A stretch of DNA of 15,556 bases from assembly GCF_028435365.1 (NCBI RefSeq), contig NZ_JAGTJJ010000119.1, forward strand, positions 1 to 15,556, given 5' to 3'. Source of the DNA: Polyangium jinanense. GTDB lineage: Bacteria; Myxococcota; Polyangia; Polyangiales; Polyangiaceae. The notes beneath the pieces were generated by a model. It saw only the letters and a program-made list of their open reading frames with translations, did no database searches and was not told the origin of the DNA. The translations under genes and the position numbers were made by a program. Below, one piece after another: positions 6,818-14,409 of the stretch (positions within the stretch are counted from its first letter, which is position 1; every line of letters begins with the position of its first letter).

Positions 6818-7498
6818 TCAGCGCGCGTACTTGGCGTTCCGGTCCCTGATACCGGCCGCCAACATCTCGACCGCCGACGAGATCCGACGCGCGCGCGTCT
6901 CAGGCTTCTTCGCCTCCTCGATCCAGCCGACGTACTCCTTGCGATGCGACGGCGCGAGCGCATCCCAGGTCATGCTCGCCGTGCTGCTCTTCGCAAGCGC
7001 CGCCGCCAGATCCGCCGGCGCCGGCACGTTCGCCGTCTTCTTCGCCGCGCCCGCGCGCTTCTTCATCGCACCCGGCGCCGCAGCCGAGTTCTCCTTGCGT
7101 GCAACGGTCGCCTCAGGCTTGAAGCGCAGCGCCGACCAAGTCTCGTCGATCGCGACCTGCGCAACCCCACCCCAGCCAGCCTCCTCGATCACGTTCCAGC
7201 CGACGTCCCGCGTGAGATCCGTCTCCACCTTGGAGCTCTTCTTCGGATAAGCAATCCAGAGGACGCCGCCCTGGCGCACCGCAGAGATCGCCTTCAATCC
7301 GCCCTTCTCGAGCTCCTTCGCCTTCTCGACGAACAACACGACGACGTCAAACGACCCACGCGCCGCCGTCGACACGCTCGCGCCCTCGGGCAACGGTTCG
7401 AGCAGGTCCGCGCGTCCGTCTGGGGCGCCGAGGAGAAGGACGCGTGTGTCCGGTTTGATCTGGAGTTTCTTGGAGAGGGGGCTCGAGGTGGTGGTCAT
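6818..7498 (-). CDS. DUF3052 domain fused to a YdeI/OmpD-associated (OmdA) domain
   Basis: The protein is 226 aa and cytosolic, with no signal. Residues 1-126 match the DUF3052 pattern: PLSKKLQIKPDTRVLLLGAP, FDVVVLFVEKAKEL, GGVLWIAYPKKSSKVETDLT and DETWSALRF. A low-complexity Ala/Lys linker follows (about 130-160). Residues 163-215 match the YdeI/OmdA (bacteriocin-protection) pattern: LAAALAKSSTASMTWDALAPSHRKEYVGWI, then EEAKKPETRARRI. Both domains are known as separate small proteins, and neither has a firm biochemical role. The start at 7498 is chosen at MTTTSSPLSKK, matching the usual N-terminus; ATG 7519 is a possible alternative and the Shine-Dalgarno is weak. It is divergent from the monooxygenase-like gene and convergent with the permease. 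Confidence 0.8.
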   Translation of the reverse strand: MTTTSSPLSKKLQIKPDTRVLLLGAPDGRADLLEPLPEGASVSTAARGSFDVVVLFVEKAKELEKGGLKAISAVRQGGVLWIAYPKKSSKVETDLTRDVGWNVIEEAGWGGVAQVAIDETWSALRFKPEATVARKENSAAAPGAMKKRAGAAKKTANVPAPADLAAALAKSSTASMTWDALAPSHRKEYVGWIEEAKKPETRARRISSAVEMLAAGIRDRNAKYAR

Positions 7499-7607
7499 GG
7501 CAAACGCTCTCGCGCCCATGCTACAGGCATTTCCGCGTTCGGGGTGGAACACGGTTTGCCCCGACGTGCTCGCGCCACGCGCGCTCTGCCTCGAAGGAGT
7601 CACCCCC

Positions 7608-7895
7608 ATGTACATCGTGGTCAACACCATCCGGGCCCCCGAGCACGAGCTTTCACGGATCAAACGAGCCTTCCGCGACACAGCGCACGACCTCGACCAG
7701 TTCGAGGGCTTTCTCGGCATCGAGCTCTGGCAAGACGACGGCGCCCTGCTCGCAGTCTCCCGCTGGTCCACACGCGAAGCATTCCTCGCCTACCCGCGCT
7801 CCGAGCTGTTCCGCAAGCACCACAAGGGTCTGCGCGGCGAGAAGGCAATGACCGCCGCGCAGATCAAGATGTACGAGGCCGAAGCGATCGCCTGA
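7608..7895 (+). CDS. Antibiotic biosynthesis monooxygenase (ABM) fold protein, HmoA-like
   Basis: This 95-aa cytosolic protein is the size of a single ABM ferredoxin-like domain. The start is ATG 7608 with a strong AAGGAG at 7594-7599 and an 8-base gap; the longer upstream frame lacks such support. The pattern is typical: MYIVVNTIRAP first strand, a helix with IKRAFRDTAHDLDQF, then EGFLGIELWQDDG, LLAVSRWSTREAFLAY and a C-terminal helix around FRKHHKGL. In the family, related proteins oxidise polyketide substrates or degrade haem, often as dimers. The FRKHH region may supply a haem-facing His as in HmoA-type enzymes, but I cannot confirm the substrate. The first structured repeat element begins 21 bases after its stop. 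Confidence 0.85.
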   Translation: MYIVVNTIRAPEHELSRIKRAFRDTAHDLDQFEGFLGIELWQDDGALLAVSRWSTREAFLAYPRSELFRKHHKGLRGEKAMTAAQIKMYEAEAIA

Positions 7896-7916
7896 GGCAA
7901 GCAGCCACGTTGAGGC

Positions 7917-8228
7917 GCCGCGCTGGGGCGTTGCCCCAGACCCCACCAGGGGCTGTCCGCCCCTGGACCCGGACCAGCGCAAGCGCTGGACTCGGGGTCG
8001 ATGAACTGCGCGATGCGCAGTTCATCGAACGAGCCGGGTCAAGACCAACGACGATCCTGCCCATCAAGACAGCCGCGCTGCCATTTCGATCGGCAACGCC
8101 GTCCCACCGTCCCGTTGGAAGAACTGCGCACCGCGCAGTTCTTCCACAAATGGTCCAGGGCTTGCCCTGGTTCGGGTCGAGGGGCGAAGAGCCCCCGCGG
8201 GGCCCGGGGCAGAGCCCCGGCGCGGCGG
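7917..8228 (+). repeat. Structured repeat element copy I (complete, left-to-right)
   Basis: This is a 312-bp element made of two mirror-image arms around a non-palindromic core of about 88 bp (8028-8115). The left arm has four hairpins. They are CTGGGGC/GCCCCAG (7923-7939), CCAGGGGC/GCCCCTGG (7946-7966), CCAGCGC/GCGCTGG (7974-7989) and a perfect 13-bp stem CGATGAACTGCGC/GCGCAGTTCATCG (7999-8027, loop GAT). The right arm is the reversed equivalent. Its last stem is TGGAAGAACTGCGC/GCGCAGTTCTTCCA (8116-8146) and its third is CCAGGGC/GCCCTGG. Copy II is the same element inverted. It lies between two plus-strand genes; the frames through it are not convincing genes. Confidence 0.9.
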
Positions 8229-8233
8229 CCCTA

Positions 8234-8267
8234 GGCGCCATGGGACCAAGGTCCTATATCCGGCGCC
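8234..8267. promoter_or_regulatory. Nested inverted repeat in the leader of the VWA gene
   Basis: GGCGCC (8234-8239) and GGCGCC (8262-8267) flank an inner inverted repeat, GGGACC-AA-GGTCCT (8242-8255). It lies between the end of repeat copy I and the VWA start, about 70 bases upstream of the ATG. It may be an operator or a leader hairpin. No clear -35/-10 pair was found, although TATATC (8255-8260) could be a -10. Confidence 0.3.
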
Positions 8268-8335
8268 CGGGGGCTCATCGTAAAGGACGTGAAGACATCA
8301 GGGAGCGCATCTCTGATGGGGAGGATTGATCTGTC

Positions 8336-10276
8336 ATGTCAGCACCCAATACCCAATCCGCGTCCGCCGAAGGGCTCGACCTCGTTTTCTGGGACCCGTC
8401 GGGGTACCGGTGGAATGGCCCCGGCGACTGGAACCAGTGGCGTTACATCCCCGATGGGCTGGGCGGCGAGATCGGCATTCGATTCGGCGTCAGCGCTGGC
8501 TTCGGCACCTTCGACTGGAACCTGGGGGGCGTGCCCCCGCGCGGTTCGGTCAATGACGGCACCGGCGCCTCGTCGTTCGGGAAGAACGAGCAGACGGGCA
8601 TGGCGTCGAAGAGCGTCAATGCGATCCGCATGCAGGCGAACAAGCAGTTCACGGGCGCCCGGAACAACTTCACGGTCGAGCTCGACTTCTCCCGCTACAA
8701 GGGCTCGAGGGTCGGGGGCAAGGACGGCGTCGCGGGGGCAAACACCCTCGTCGGCGTGAGCGACATCTACGCGGGCCTGACGTACGCCAAGACGACGGTC
8801 ACCATCACCGGCACGCTCGAAGGCGGCGGCGCCGCCAGCCCGGCTGGCTGGAAGCTGTACAATGGCGGCGTCGCGCCGAACACCTCGGGGGGCAATCAGC
8901 CGAGCGCGCAGTTGAGCCTCGTGAACGGCGTGCTGCAAGGAACCAACAGGCCGGCTCCCGGGGGCCAGGCCAATTCGATCGACACCGTGATGGGCCTGGT
9001 GCGGCTCGACGCGGCCGGCTGCAAGACCCTGCGCTTGAGTTATGACCTCTACCCGATGCCGGGTAGCTGGGGGCCGCGCGTCGACAATTCGGGGCTGTAC
9101 GTCGCCTCCGCCTTCCCGCGCAAGCCCGCCGAGCCGCCCAAGCCCGTCGAGCCGCCGAAGGCCGCCGAGCCGCCCGCGAAGCCGACCACCCCCACGGTCG
9201 TGATCAAGGATCCCGGGAAGCCCGGGACCACGACCAGCTATACCTACACCGTGAAGAACCCGGACGGCTCGATCGCGGGCAAGGGCTGCTTCACCTACGA
9301 GACCCCGGCCGACGGCGGCCCGCCTAAGCTGGTCGCGTTTTATTACCACGACAAGGTGGTCGGCACGATCAACCAGAGCAACGTCCAGACGTTTTATTTC
9401 GATGGGGAGGGTGACGACAAACGCTTCACGTTCGTCACGGGGACCCCGGCCAAGGGAATCTGCAGCCTGACCGCCGACACGACCCTGCCGGCGCAGCTCA
9501 CCGGAATCGGCGGCGAAGGCCCGCAGAGCTACCTCGGCAAGACGATCGACTTCCCGAAGGTCGCCACGGGGACCACGGTCGCGGAGGAGAGCACGTCCGT
9601 TCCTCAAGTCGATCTCGTCGTGGTCATCGATTCGAGCGTGTCGATGAAGGACGAGGCGGACGCGCTGAACCAGGCGGTCGCCGCGGCCATCGAGGCGGCC
9701 AAGACCAAGTGCCCCTCGGACCTGCGCGTCACGTACCTGGGCATCGAAGGGACGTTCAAGAACACGCGCTTCGAGACCACGGTCCGCAATTACCTGACCG
9801 ACGTCGCCAAGGCAGACGAGGCGGCACTGCGGGGTCGCAAGAAGGGCACGGTCTCGGGCGGCGGCGCGCAGGAGGACGGGGCACGCGCAATCGAGGACGT
9901 GATCACCCATTACGACTGGCGGCCCAGCGCCAAGCGCGCGGTCTTCTTCCTCGGCGACGAGGCATTCGAGGGCGGCGGCCAGGTCGACAAGGACGACATC
10001 GCCGAGGCCAACCGCGCCATCGACGCCGCCAAGAAGAACGACGTCCGCGTCCACACCTACCTCGGCACGAGCGGCGCAAAGGAGAAGCAGCGCAAGGCGC
10101 TGGAGGACGAATTCGCGCGCGTGGCCACCGAGACCGGCGGCAAGGCCTTCACCTCGAAGGACGCGCTGAACGGCTTCCAGGCCCTCCTCGAGAAGGTGAT
10201 CTGCGGCAGCAAGTCGAGCACGGCGACCACGACGGAGTTCTGCTGCTGCCAGGAATACGTGGAGTCCGAAGGCTGA
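8336..10276 (+). CDS. von Willebrand factor A domain protein, 646 aa, no signal peptide
   Basis: ATG 8336 follows GGGGAGGA (8318-8325) by ten bases. The N-terminus (MSAPNTQSASAEG) is hydrophilic, so neither Sec export nor membrane anchoring is predicted. Residues 1-261 form an unrecognised beta-rich, Trp/Gly-rich region (FWDPSGYRWNGPGDWNQW). Residues 262-290 are a Pro/Glu/Lys linker of PPKPVEPPKAAEPP type. Residues about 290-420 are a second unrecognised beta-like region with two cysteines. The VWA domain starts near 424. It has a MIDAS motif DSSVS (Asp432, Ser434, Ser436), a likely GGGAQEDGARA segment and the conserved Asp541 in FFLGDEAF, so metal-dependent ligand binding is plausible. The C-terminus ends EFCCCQEYVESEG, with three adjacent cysteines. 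The gene is alone between two inverted repeat copies. The ligand and process are unknown. Confidence 0.88.
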   Translation: MSAPNTQSASAEGLDLVFWDPSGYRWNGPGDWNQWRYIPDGLGGEIGIRFGVSAGFGTFDWNLGGVPPRGSVNDGTGASSFGKNEQTGMASKSVNAIRMQANKQFTGARNNFTVELDFSRYKGSRVGGKDGVAGANTLVGVSDIYAGLTYAKTTVTITGTLEGGGAASPAGWKLYNGGVAPNTSGGNQPSAQLSLVNGVLQGTNRPAPGGQANSIDTVMGLVRLDAAGCKTLRLSYDLYPMPGSWGPRVDNSGLYVASAFPRKPAEPPKPVEPPKAAEPPAKPTTPTVVIKDPGKPGTTTSYTYTVKNPDGSIAGKGCFTYETPADGGPPKLVAFYYHDKVVGTINQSNVQTFYFDGEGDDKRFTFVTGTPAKGICSLTADTTLPAQLTGIGGEGPQSYLGKTIDFPKVATGTTVAEESTSVPQVDLVVVIDSSVSMKDEADALNQAVAAAIEAAKTKCPSDLRVTYLGIEGTFKNTRFETTVRNYLTDVAKADEAALRGRKKGTVSGGGAQEDGARAIEDVITHYDWRPSAKRAVFFLGDEAFEGGGQVDKDDIAEANRAIDAAKKNDVRVHTYLGTSGAKEKQRKALEDEFARVATETGGKAFTSKDALNGFQALLEKVICGSKSSTATTTEFCCCQEYVESEG

Positions 10277-10282
10277 CGCAAA

Positions 10283-10595
10283 CCGCCGCGCCGGGGCTCT
10301 GCCCCGGGCCCCGCGGGGGCTGTCCGCCCCTCGACCCGGACCAGGCACGGCCTGGACCGAGGGTGGAAGAACTGCGCGATGCGCAGTTCTTCCAACGGGC
10401 CGGTGAGACGGGGTTGCCAGTCGAAATGGCAGCGCGGCGGTTTCGGTTTGGCAGGGTCGTCGCCGGTCTTGCCTCGGGCCTGTTCGATGAACTGCGCATC
10501 GCGCAGTTCATCGACCCCGGGTCCAGCGCTTGCGCTGGTCCAGGTCCAGGGGCGGATAGCCCCGGTGGGGCCTGGGGCAAAGCCCCAGCGCAGCG
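10283..10595 (-). repeat. Structured repeat element copy II (complete, inverted relative to copy I)
   Basis: This 313-bp element has the layout of copy I in the opposite orientation. The GGAAGAAC-type arm comes first (stem 10364-10377 with 10381-10394) and the GATGAAC-type arm second (10485-10497 with 10501-10513). Reverse-complemented, its core aligns along its length with that of copy I, sharing for example GCCGCGCTGCCATTTCGA. It fills nearly all the space between the VWA stop (six bases away) and the stop of the convergent glycosyltransferase (14 bases away), where it could act as a two-way transcription barrier. The third hairpin is CCAGGC/GCCTGG in one arm and CCAGCGC/GCGCTGG in the other. 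Confidence 0.9.
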
Positions 10596-10609
10596 CCTGC
10601 CAAGATGCA

Positions 10610-11653
10610 TCACGCAGCCGCCGTTGCCAGCCGATCCCTGTCCCCGTGATACGACAGCGCCTTCCCCCGGAAGCCGCCGTCGTGCACGCCGAAACGCGCG
10701 CCGAATGTCGAGCGCAGGATCGACCCCACGGCGTCTGCCGCCGAGATGCCCCCCACGAGCAGCAGGCATGCGGCTTTCCGCGCCCCATCGATCTCGGAGA
10801 GCCCTTGCTCGCCCACGGCCCGCGCGGAGAAGCCCAGACGCACCGAGAGCACCCCGAGCGGCGACAGCGGGCCGAGCCGGCTCAGCCATTGCCATTCCGC
10901 GGGCAAGAATGCGCGGCCGAGATACGGGGTGATTTCCACGGTATCGGCGCCACGCAAGAGGCGCAGGCGCAGGAGCTCGGCGGCGCTGTCGGGGAACCGG
11001 TGCGTCGTGTGCGCGGCCGGCTCGAAACGGATGCGCACCCCGTCCGCGGCGAGCCGCAGGCCGAGCGCCTGGCAATGGCCTCGGTAAATGCCCTCCGCGG
11101 GCTGGTACCGCCGCGCTGCGAAGACGTCGCGCCGGAAGGCGACGTTGTTTGCATAAAAGTTTCGCGTCGTGCCCTCGCCGAGGGGGCTCGGGAAGTACAT
11201 GAAATCGATCGCGGTCGCGGCGATGCCGAAGAGGTCGTCCCGGTACGTAGTCCGGCCGGCCACGACCTCGGTGCCCGGATCCGCGGCGAAGGGCGTGAGC
11301 AGACGCTCGAGCCAGGCGGGGTCGGGCCAGCAATCGGCGTCGCCGAAAACCACGACGTCCGCGGTGGTGGCGTCGAAGCCGCGGTTCTTGGCATCGTAAT
11401 ACCCGACCTCCGCGCCGATTTCGAGAAACCGTACCTCGCGCCCCATCGCCTCCCCGAGGCGCGCTTGCTCCCGAGGAGAGAGGCCGTCGTGCGTGATCAC
11501 GATCTCGTCGAGCTCGCGGAGCGGGAACGTCTGCGCCCCGAGGTGGCGGAGCAGGCGTTCGAGGCTCTGCACGATACGCTCCTTTTCGGTGGTGCCTCGC
11601 AGGTTGTTGGTCTCGAGGACGAGGGCGGCGCTGGGGCGATTCGTGGTCTTCAT
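10610..11653 (-). CDS. Family 2 glycosyltransferase (GT-A fold), 347 aa
   Basis: This is a cytosolic or membrane-peripheral enzyme expected to use a nucleotide-sugar donor. The N-terminus SAALVLETNNLRG (8-20) is the first Rossmann strand and donor loop. LDEIVITHDGL (48-58) and YYDAKNRGFDATTADVVVFGDADC (85-108) follow, with the metal-binding DAD at 105-107 and WLERLL after it. A downstream acceptor region contains RNFYANNVAFRRDVF. The last third has weak hydrophobic stretches (LLLVGGISAADAVGS) that may touch the membrane. The start is ATG 11653, preceded by a consensus AGGAGG (11661-11666) at seven bases, and it overlaps the stop of the GT-B gene by four bases (ATGA). Substrates are unknown. 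It closes the two-component and glycosyltransferase operon. Confidence 0.87.
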   Translation of the reverse strand: MKTTNRPSAALVLETNNLRGTTEKERIVQSLERLLRHLGAQTFPLRELDEIVITHDGLSPREQARLGEAMGREVRFLEIGAEVGYYDAKNRGFDATTADVVVFGDADCWPDPAWLERLLTPFAADPGTEVVAGRTTYRDDLFGIAATAIDFMYFPSPLGEGTTRNFYANNVAFRRDVFAARRYQPAEGIYRGHCQALGLRLAADGVRIRFEPAAHTTHRFPDSAAELLRLRLLRGADTVEITPYLGRAFLPAEWQWLSRLGPLSPLGVLSVRLGFSARAVGEQGLSEIDGARKAACLLLVGGISAADAVGSILRSTFGARFGVHDGGFRGKALSYHGDRDRLATAAA

Positions 11654-12849
11654 GAATGAACCTCCTTGGGGTGTTGGGTCGAGACGGAGAGCATCCGCCG
11701 CGCAGGGGTGGATGCGGCGATATCGAGGAGAATGCGGGCCCAGCTCTCGTGGATCCTGCCCACGAGGGCGGAGGCCGAGGGGCGCGCGAGGGCCGCGCCC
11801 GCCGAGGGGCCGAGGGCGCGGAGGGAGCGACGCAGGCGGGTTTCGAGGCGGCCGGGGGCGTCGAGCTCGACGCCGGCAAACGCGCCCGCGGGGCATGACG
11901 CGAAGACATTCGTGTTTTGCCGTTGCTCCGGCTGGTCCGTGAGGAGCGCGAGGAGCGGGACCCCGAAGAGCCGCGCCATCCCCACCGCGCCCATGCCCGG
12001 CGCCGAGACGAGGAGATCCGCCGCGGCCGCGACGCTGCCGAAATCGGGATCGTAAGGCCGAAAGGCAGGGCGCGCGGCATACCCCTCGCCCACCGCGTGC
12101 ATCACGTACCCCTCCGCAGCGAGGGATTCTTCGATGGCCGAGGCCACGGCCGGATCCGCGAAATGGGGATTGAGGTACACGGCCGCGAGGCGCGCGCCCG
12201 GGGCAAGGTTGAGCGAGGCCCGCACGTCGGCCGCGGACCTACGCGGCGCCGCGACGATGGGCAGGAGGCGGTGGCTTCGTCGCGCAGGATCCCCATCCCC
12301 GGCGAGGGGCGCGGCGAGGGTATGCTCGATCCGCGCGTGGGCCCGATCCCGCAAGGCCCGCACGAGCGCGCCGAACCCCTTGTGGGCGAGCGCCGGGCCG
12401 CGGCCCTCGAAATGGCCCTCGATGGCGCGCCAGATGTTCTCGCCATACACGTGGACCACGGGGCACGGGAGCGCGTGGCCCTCGCCGGCCGGGCGCGAGC
12501 CAGTGAGGAGCAAGAGCGGGTGGAAATCGTTCACCACGTACGCCGCGCCCCGCGCGAATTCGGAGAGGCGCCCGAGATCCGCGGCGCCGCGGCTCGGGGT
12601 GAAGAGATATCGCAGAATACACGCCTCGGTCCGGGCCCGGGCCATGTTCTGGTGGGCGTCGTAGGCCAAGCTGTAATGGGCGGACAAAAGCTCGGAGGGC
12701 GTGCCAAGGGCCTGGAGGAAGGACCGACCCTCCTCCGAGGTGGTCATCACGTCCACGCGAACGCCGTGCCGGGCGAGCAGGCCCCGCACGAGGTGAGCGC
12801 GCATCAAATGGCCGCGGGCGTCCGCGGCGGCGAGCCATACGATCCGCAA
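11650..12849 (-). CDS. GT-B fold glycosyltransferase (GT1/MurG-like), 399 aa
   Basis: The start is TTG at 12849, because GGGAGG at 12855-12860 lies five bases upstream and the product begins MRIVWLAAADARGHLMRAHL, the usual first strand and glycine loop of a GT-B N-domain. The C-domain carries the donor-binding pattern: AADLLVSAPGMGAVGMARLFGVP (near 278-300), then LLTDQPEQRQN (about 301-311). A YVVNDFHPLLLL segment resembles the partner loop of related enzymes. The protein is cytosolic with no signal. The stop overlaps the GT2 start (ATGA), so both glycosyltransferases are made together, probably acting in sequence on one envelope glycan. The Shine-Dalgarno is buried in a hairpin (12851-12879), suggesting controlled translation. 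Donor and acceptor are not deducible. Confidence 0.82.
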   Translation of the reverse strand: MRIVWLAAADARGHLMRAHLVRGLLARHGVRVDVMTTSEEGRSFLQALGTPSELLSAHYSLAYDAHQNMARARTEACILRYLFTPSRGAADLGRLSEFARGAAYVVNDFHPLLLLTGSRPAGEGHALPCPVVHVYGENIWRAIEGHFEGRGPALAHKGFGALVRALRDRAHARIEHTLAAPLAGDGDPARRSHRLLPIVAAPRRSAADVRASLNLAPGARLAAVYLNPHFADPAVASAIEESLAAEGYVMHAVGEGYAARPAFRPYDPDFGSVAAAADLLVSAPGMGAVGMARLFGVPLLALLTDQPEQRQNTNVFASCPAGAFAGVELDAPGRLETRLRRSLRALGPSAGAALARPSASALVGRIHESWARILLDIAASTPARRMLSVSTQHPKEVHS

Positions 12850-12850
12850 A

Positions 12851-12879
12851 GCAACCTCCCTTCGACACGAGGAGGTTGC
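12851..12879 (-). promoter_or_regulatory. Hairpin that sequesters the Shine-Dalgarno of the GT-B gene
   Basis: On the minus-strand transcript, GCAACCTCC (from 12879) is followed by an 11-base loop and GGAGGTTGC (ending 12851), a perfect 9-bp stem. The downstream arm contains the GGAGG ribosome binding site for the TTG at 12849. The upstream CCTCC thus acts as an anti-Shine-Dalgarno. It sits in the 51-base gap after the sensor kinase stop. A separate 12-bp palindrome CGCGCTAGCGCG (12897-12908) covers that stop codon. Confidence 0.65.
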
Positions 12880-12900
12880 ACCCGCCGTATGGACGGCGCG

Positions 12901-14409
12901 CTAGCGCGGGGGTGAAACGTCGTCGGAAGGGATGTGGACGCCGTGTGAAACGAGCGGGAGGCGGAGGAGGAAGAGCGCGCCTTTCCCCGGCTTCGATGCG
13001 GCCACGAGGCTGCCGCCGTGGGCCTCGACGATGGCCTTGGCGAGGGCGAGGCCGAGGCCCGTGCCCTGGCCCTTTCCCGCGGGCCGGTCCGTGAAGAATC
13101 GGTCGAAGATACGCGGCAGGTTCTCCGGCGGGATGCCGGGACCGGTGTCCTCGACCTCGATCACGCATTGCCCGGCCTCCGCGCGGACGCGCGCCCGCAC
13201 GGTGCCGCCCTCGCCGGCGAAATCGGCGGCGTTGTCGAGCAGGTTGCGGACCGCCGCCTCGATGCGGGCCGGGACGACCTCGACCGGCGCAGGCGCGGCG
13301 TCGAGCTCGAAGGTGATGCCCGCGTGGCGCTCGTCCTTCTGGAGGGCCGAGGCGATGGCGGCGACGAGCTCCGCGGCATCGAGCGCCGTCCGCTCCTCGC
13401 TGGGCAAGCCGGCCTCGGCGCGCGCGAGCTCGAGGAACTGGCTCACGAGCGCGTCGAGCCGCTTGCTCGAATCGAAGAGGACCTGGCGCAGGCGTTCGAT
13501 CCGCGCGGGGTTCGGCGGGCCCTCGCCGGGCAGGGCCTCGGCGGCGGCGCGCACCGCGGCGACCGGGCTCTTCAGCTCGTGGACGAGGTCGGCCATGAAG
13601 GCGTGGTTCTTCTGGCTGCGCTCGGCGATCGCGGCGAGCAGGGTGTTGAAGGCGCCCGCGAGGTCGCCAAACTCGTCCTTTTCGCGCACGGGGATCGGCG
13701 GGCCGGAGAGGGGACGCGAGGCCCGATCGAGGACCTCGGCGCGGAGCTCCTCGATGGGCCGGACGATGCGGCGGCCGAGCCACCACGCGAGCGCGAGGCC
13801 GCCGACGAGCACGAAAAAGCTCAACTTGAGGAGCGGATACCGCACGTCGGAGATCGCGCGGATGACCCGCGGCGAGCTCTTCTGCGCAAGCACCACGCGC
13901 GCGGGGGTCGTCAAAGGGACACGCAGGGCGGCATGGCAAACGAGGAGCTTGCCTCCGAGCGCGCGCTCGCAGCCCTCGGCGTGCCCCTCGGCAAGCGCGC
14001 GCTGGACCTCGGGACGCTCGGCGAGGCGCGGCGCGAGCTCCTCGTAGGTGCGAAGCGTGGGCGCGCCGTCGGGGCCGAAGAAGAGATCGCCAATCCGGTC
14101 CCGCAGCGAGGTGGCCGGTTCGTGATCGTGATCCGCGACGACGACCCCCGCGCCGTCGATCACGCGGAGCCGCACCCGCTCGCCCGCCGCGGCCTCTTCG
14201 ATCGACGCCGCGAGCGTGGAGGAGGCGTCGGGGTTCGTGGCGACGATCGATCGAGCCGCCTCGGCCGCGCGAAGGACGCGGGCACGCATGCGATCCTCTT
14301 CGCCTGCGTCGTCGTACCGGGCGCCGAAGACGATCCCCACGGGCGCGAGGACGACCGCGAGGACCACGGCGAACGTACGGCGCCGGAGGGAGTGCTTCCT
14401 ACGCGCCAC
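12901..14409 (-). CDS. Membrane sensor histidine kinase with HAMP domain, 502 aa
   Basis: This is an inner-membrane sensor that autophosphorylates and passes phosphate to the response regulator encoded upstream. GTG 14409 overlaps the regulator gene by 11 bases. The first membrane span is 13-30 and a periplasmic sensor domain of about 160 residues follows. The second span is about 193-212 and HAMP about 213-265 (EKDEFGDLAGAFNTLL). The H-box HELKSP has phospho-accepting His277. The catalytic domain has the N-box RNLLDNAADF (Asn393), the G1 box DTGPGIP, FDRFF, and the G2 box GTGLGLALAKAIVEAHGGS. All catalytic residues are present. The sensor domain is not one I recognise. The gene is followed after 51 bases by the two glycosyltransferases, so envelope glycan synthesis may be an output or a co-regulated function. 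Confidence 0.93.
   Translation of the reverse strand: MARRKHSLRRRTFAVVLAVVLAPVGIVFGARYDDAGEEDRMRARVLRAAEAARSIVATNPDASSTLAASIEEAAAGERVRLRVIDGAGVVVADHDHEPATSLRDRIGDLFFGPDGAPTLRTYEELAPRLAERPEVQRALAEGHAEGCERALGGKLLVCHAALRVPLTTPARVVLAQKSSPRVIRAISDVRYPLLKLSFFVLVGGLALAWWLGRRIVRPIEELRAEVLDRASRPLSGPPIPVREKDEFGDLAGAFNTLLAAIAERSQKNHAFMADLVHELKSPVAAVRAAAEALPGEGPPNPARIERLRQVLFDSSKRLDALVSQFLELARAEAGLPSEERTALDAAELVAAIASALQKDERHAGITFELDAAPAPVEVVPARIEAAVRNLLDNAADFAGEGGTVRARVRAEAGQCVIEVEDTGPGIPPENLPRIFDRFFTDRPAGKGQGTGLGLALAKAIVEAHGGSLVAASKPGKGALFLLRLPLVSHGVHIPSDDVSPPR

Noticed and set aside
7499..7557. Inverted repeat GGCAAAC ... GTTTGCC in the divergent gap
   Set aside because: It is only seven bases long with arms about 45 bases apart, so it is likely chance.
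7864..8329. Small frames through the structured repeat elements (also at 10057-10788 and 15097-15281)
   Set aside because: The hairpin stems dictate their codons, and different frames are open in different copies. Such frames are probably annotation artefacts.
8339..10348. 669-codon open frame on the minus strand
   Set aside because: It is antisense to the VWA gene, which has a good ribosome binding site and recognisable MIDAS motif. The antisense product has no recognisable domain.
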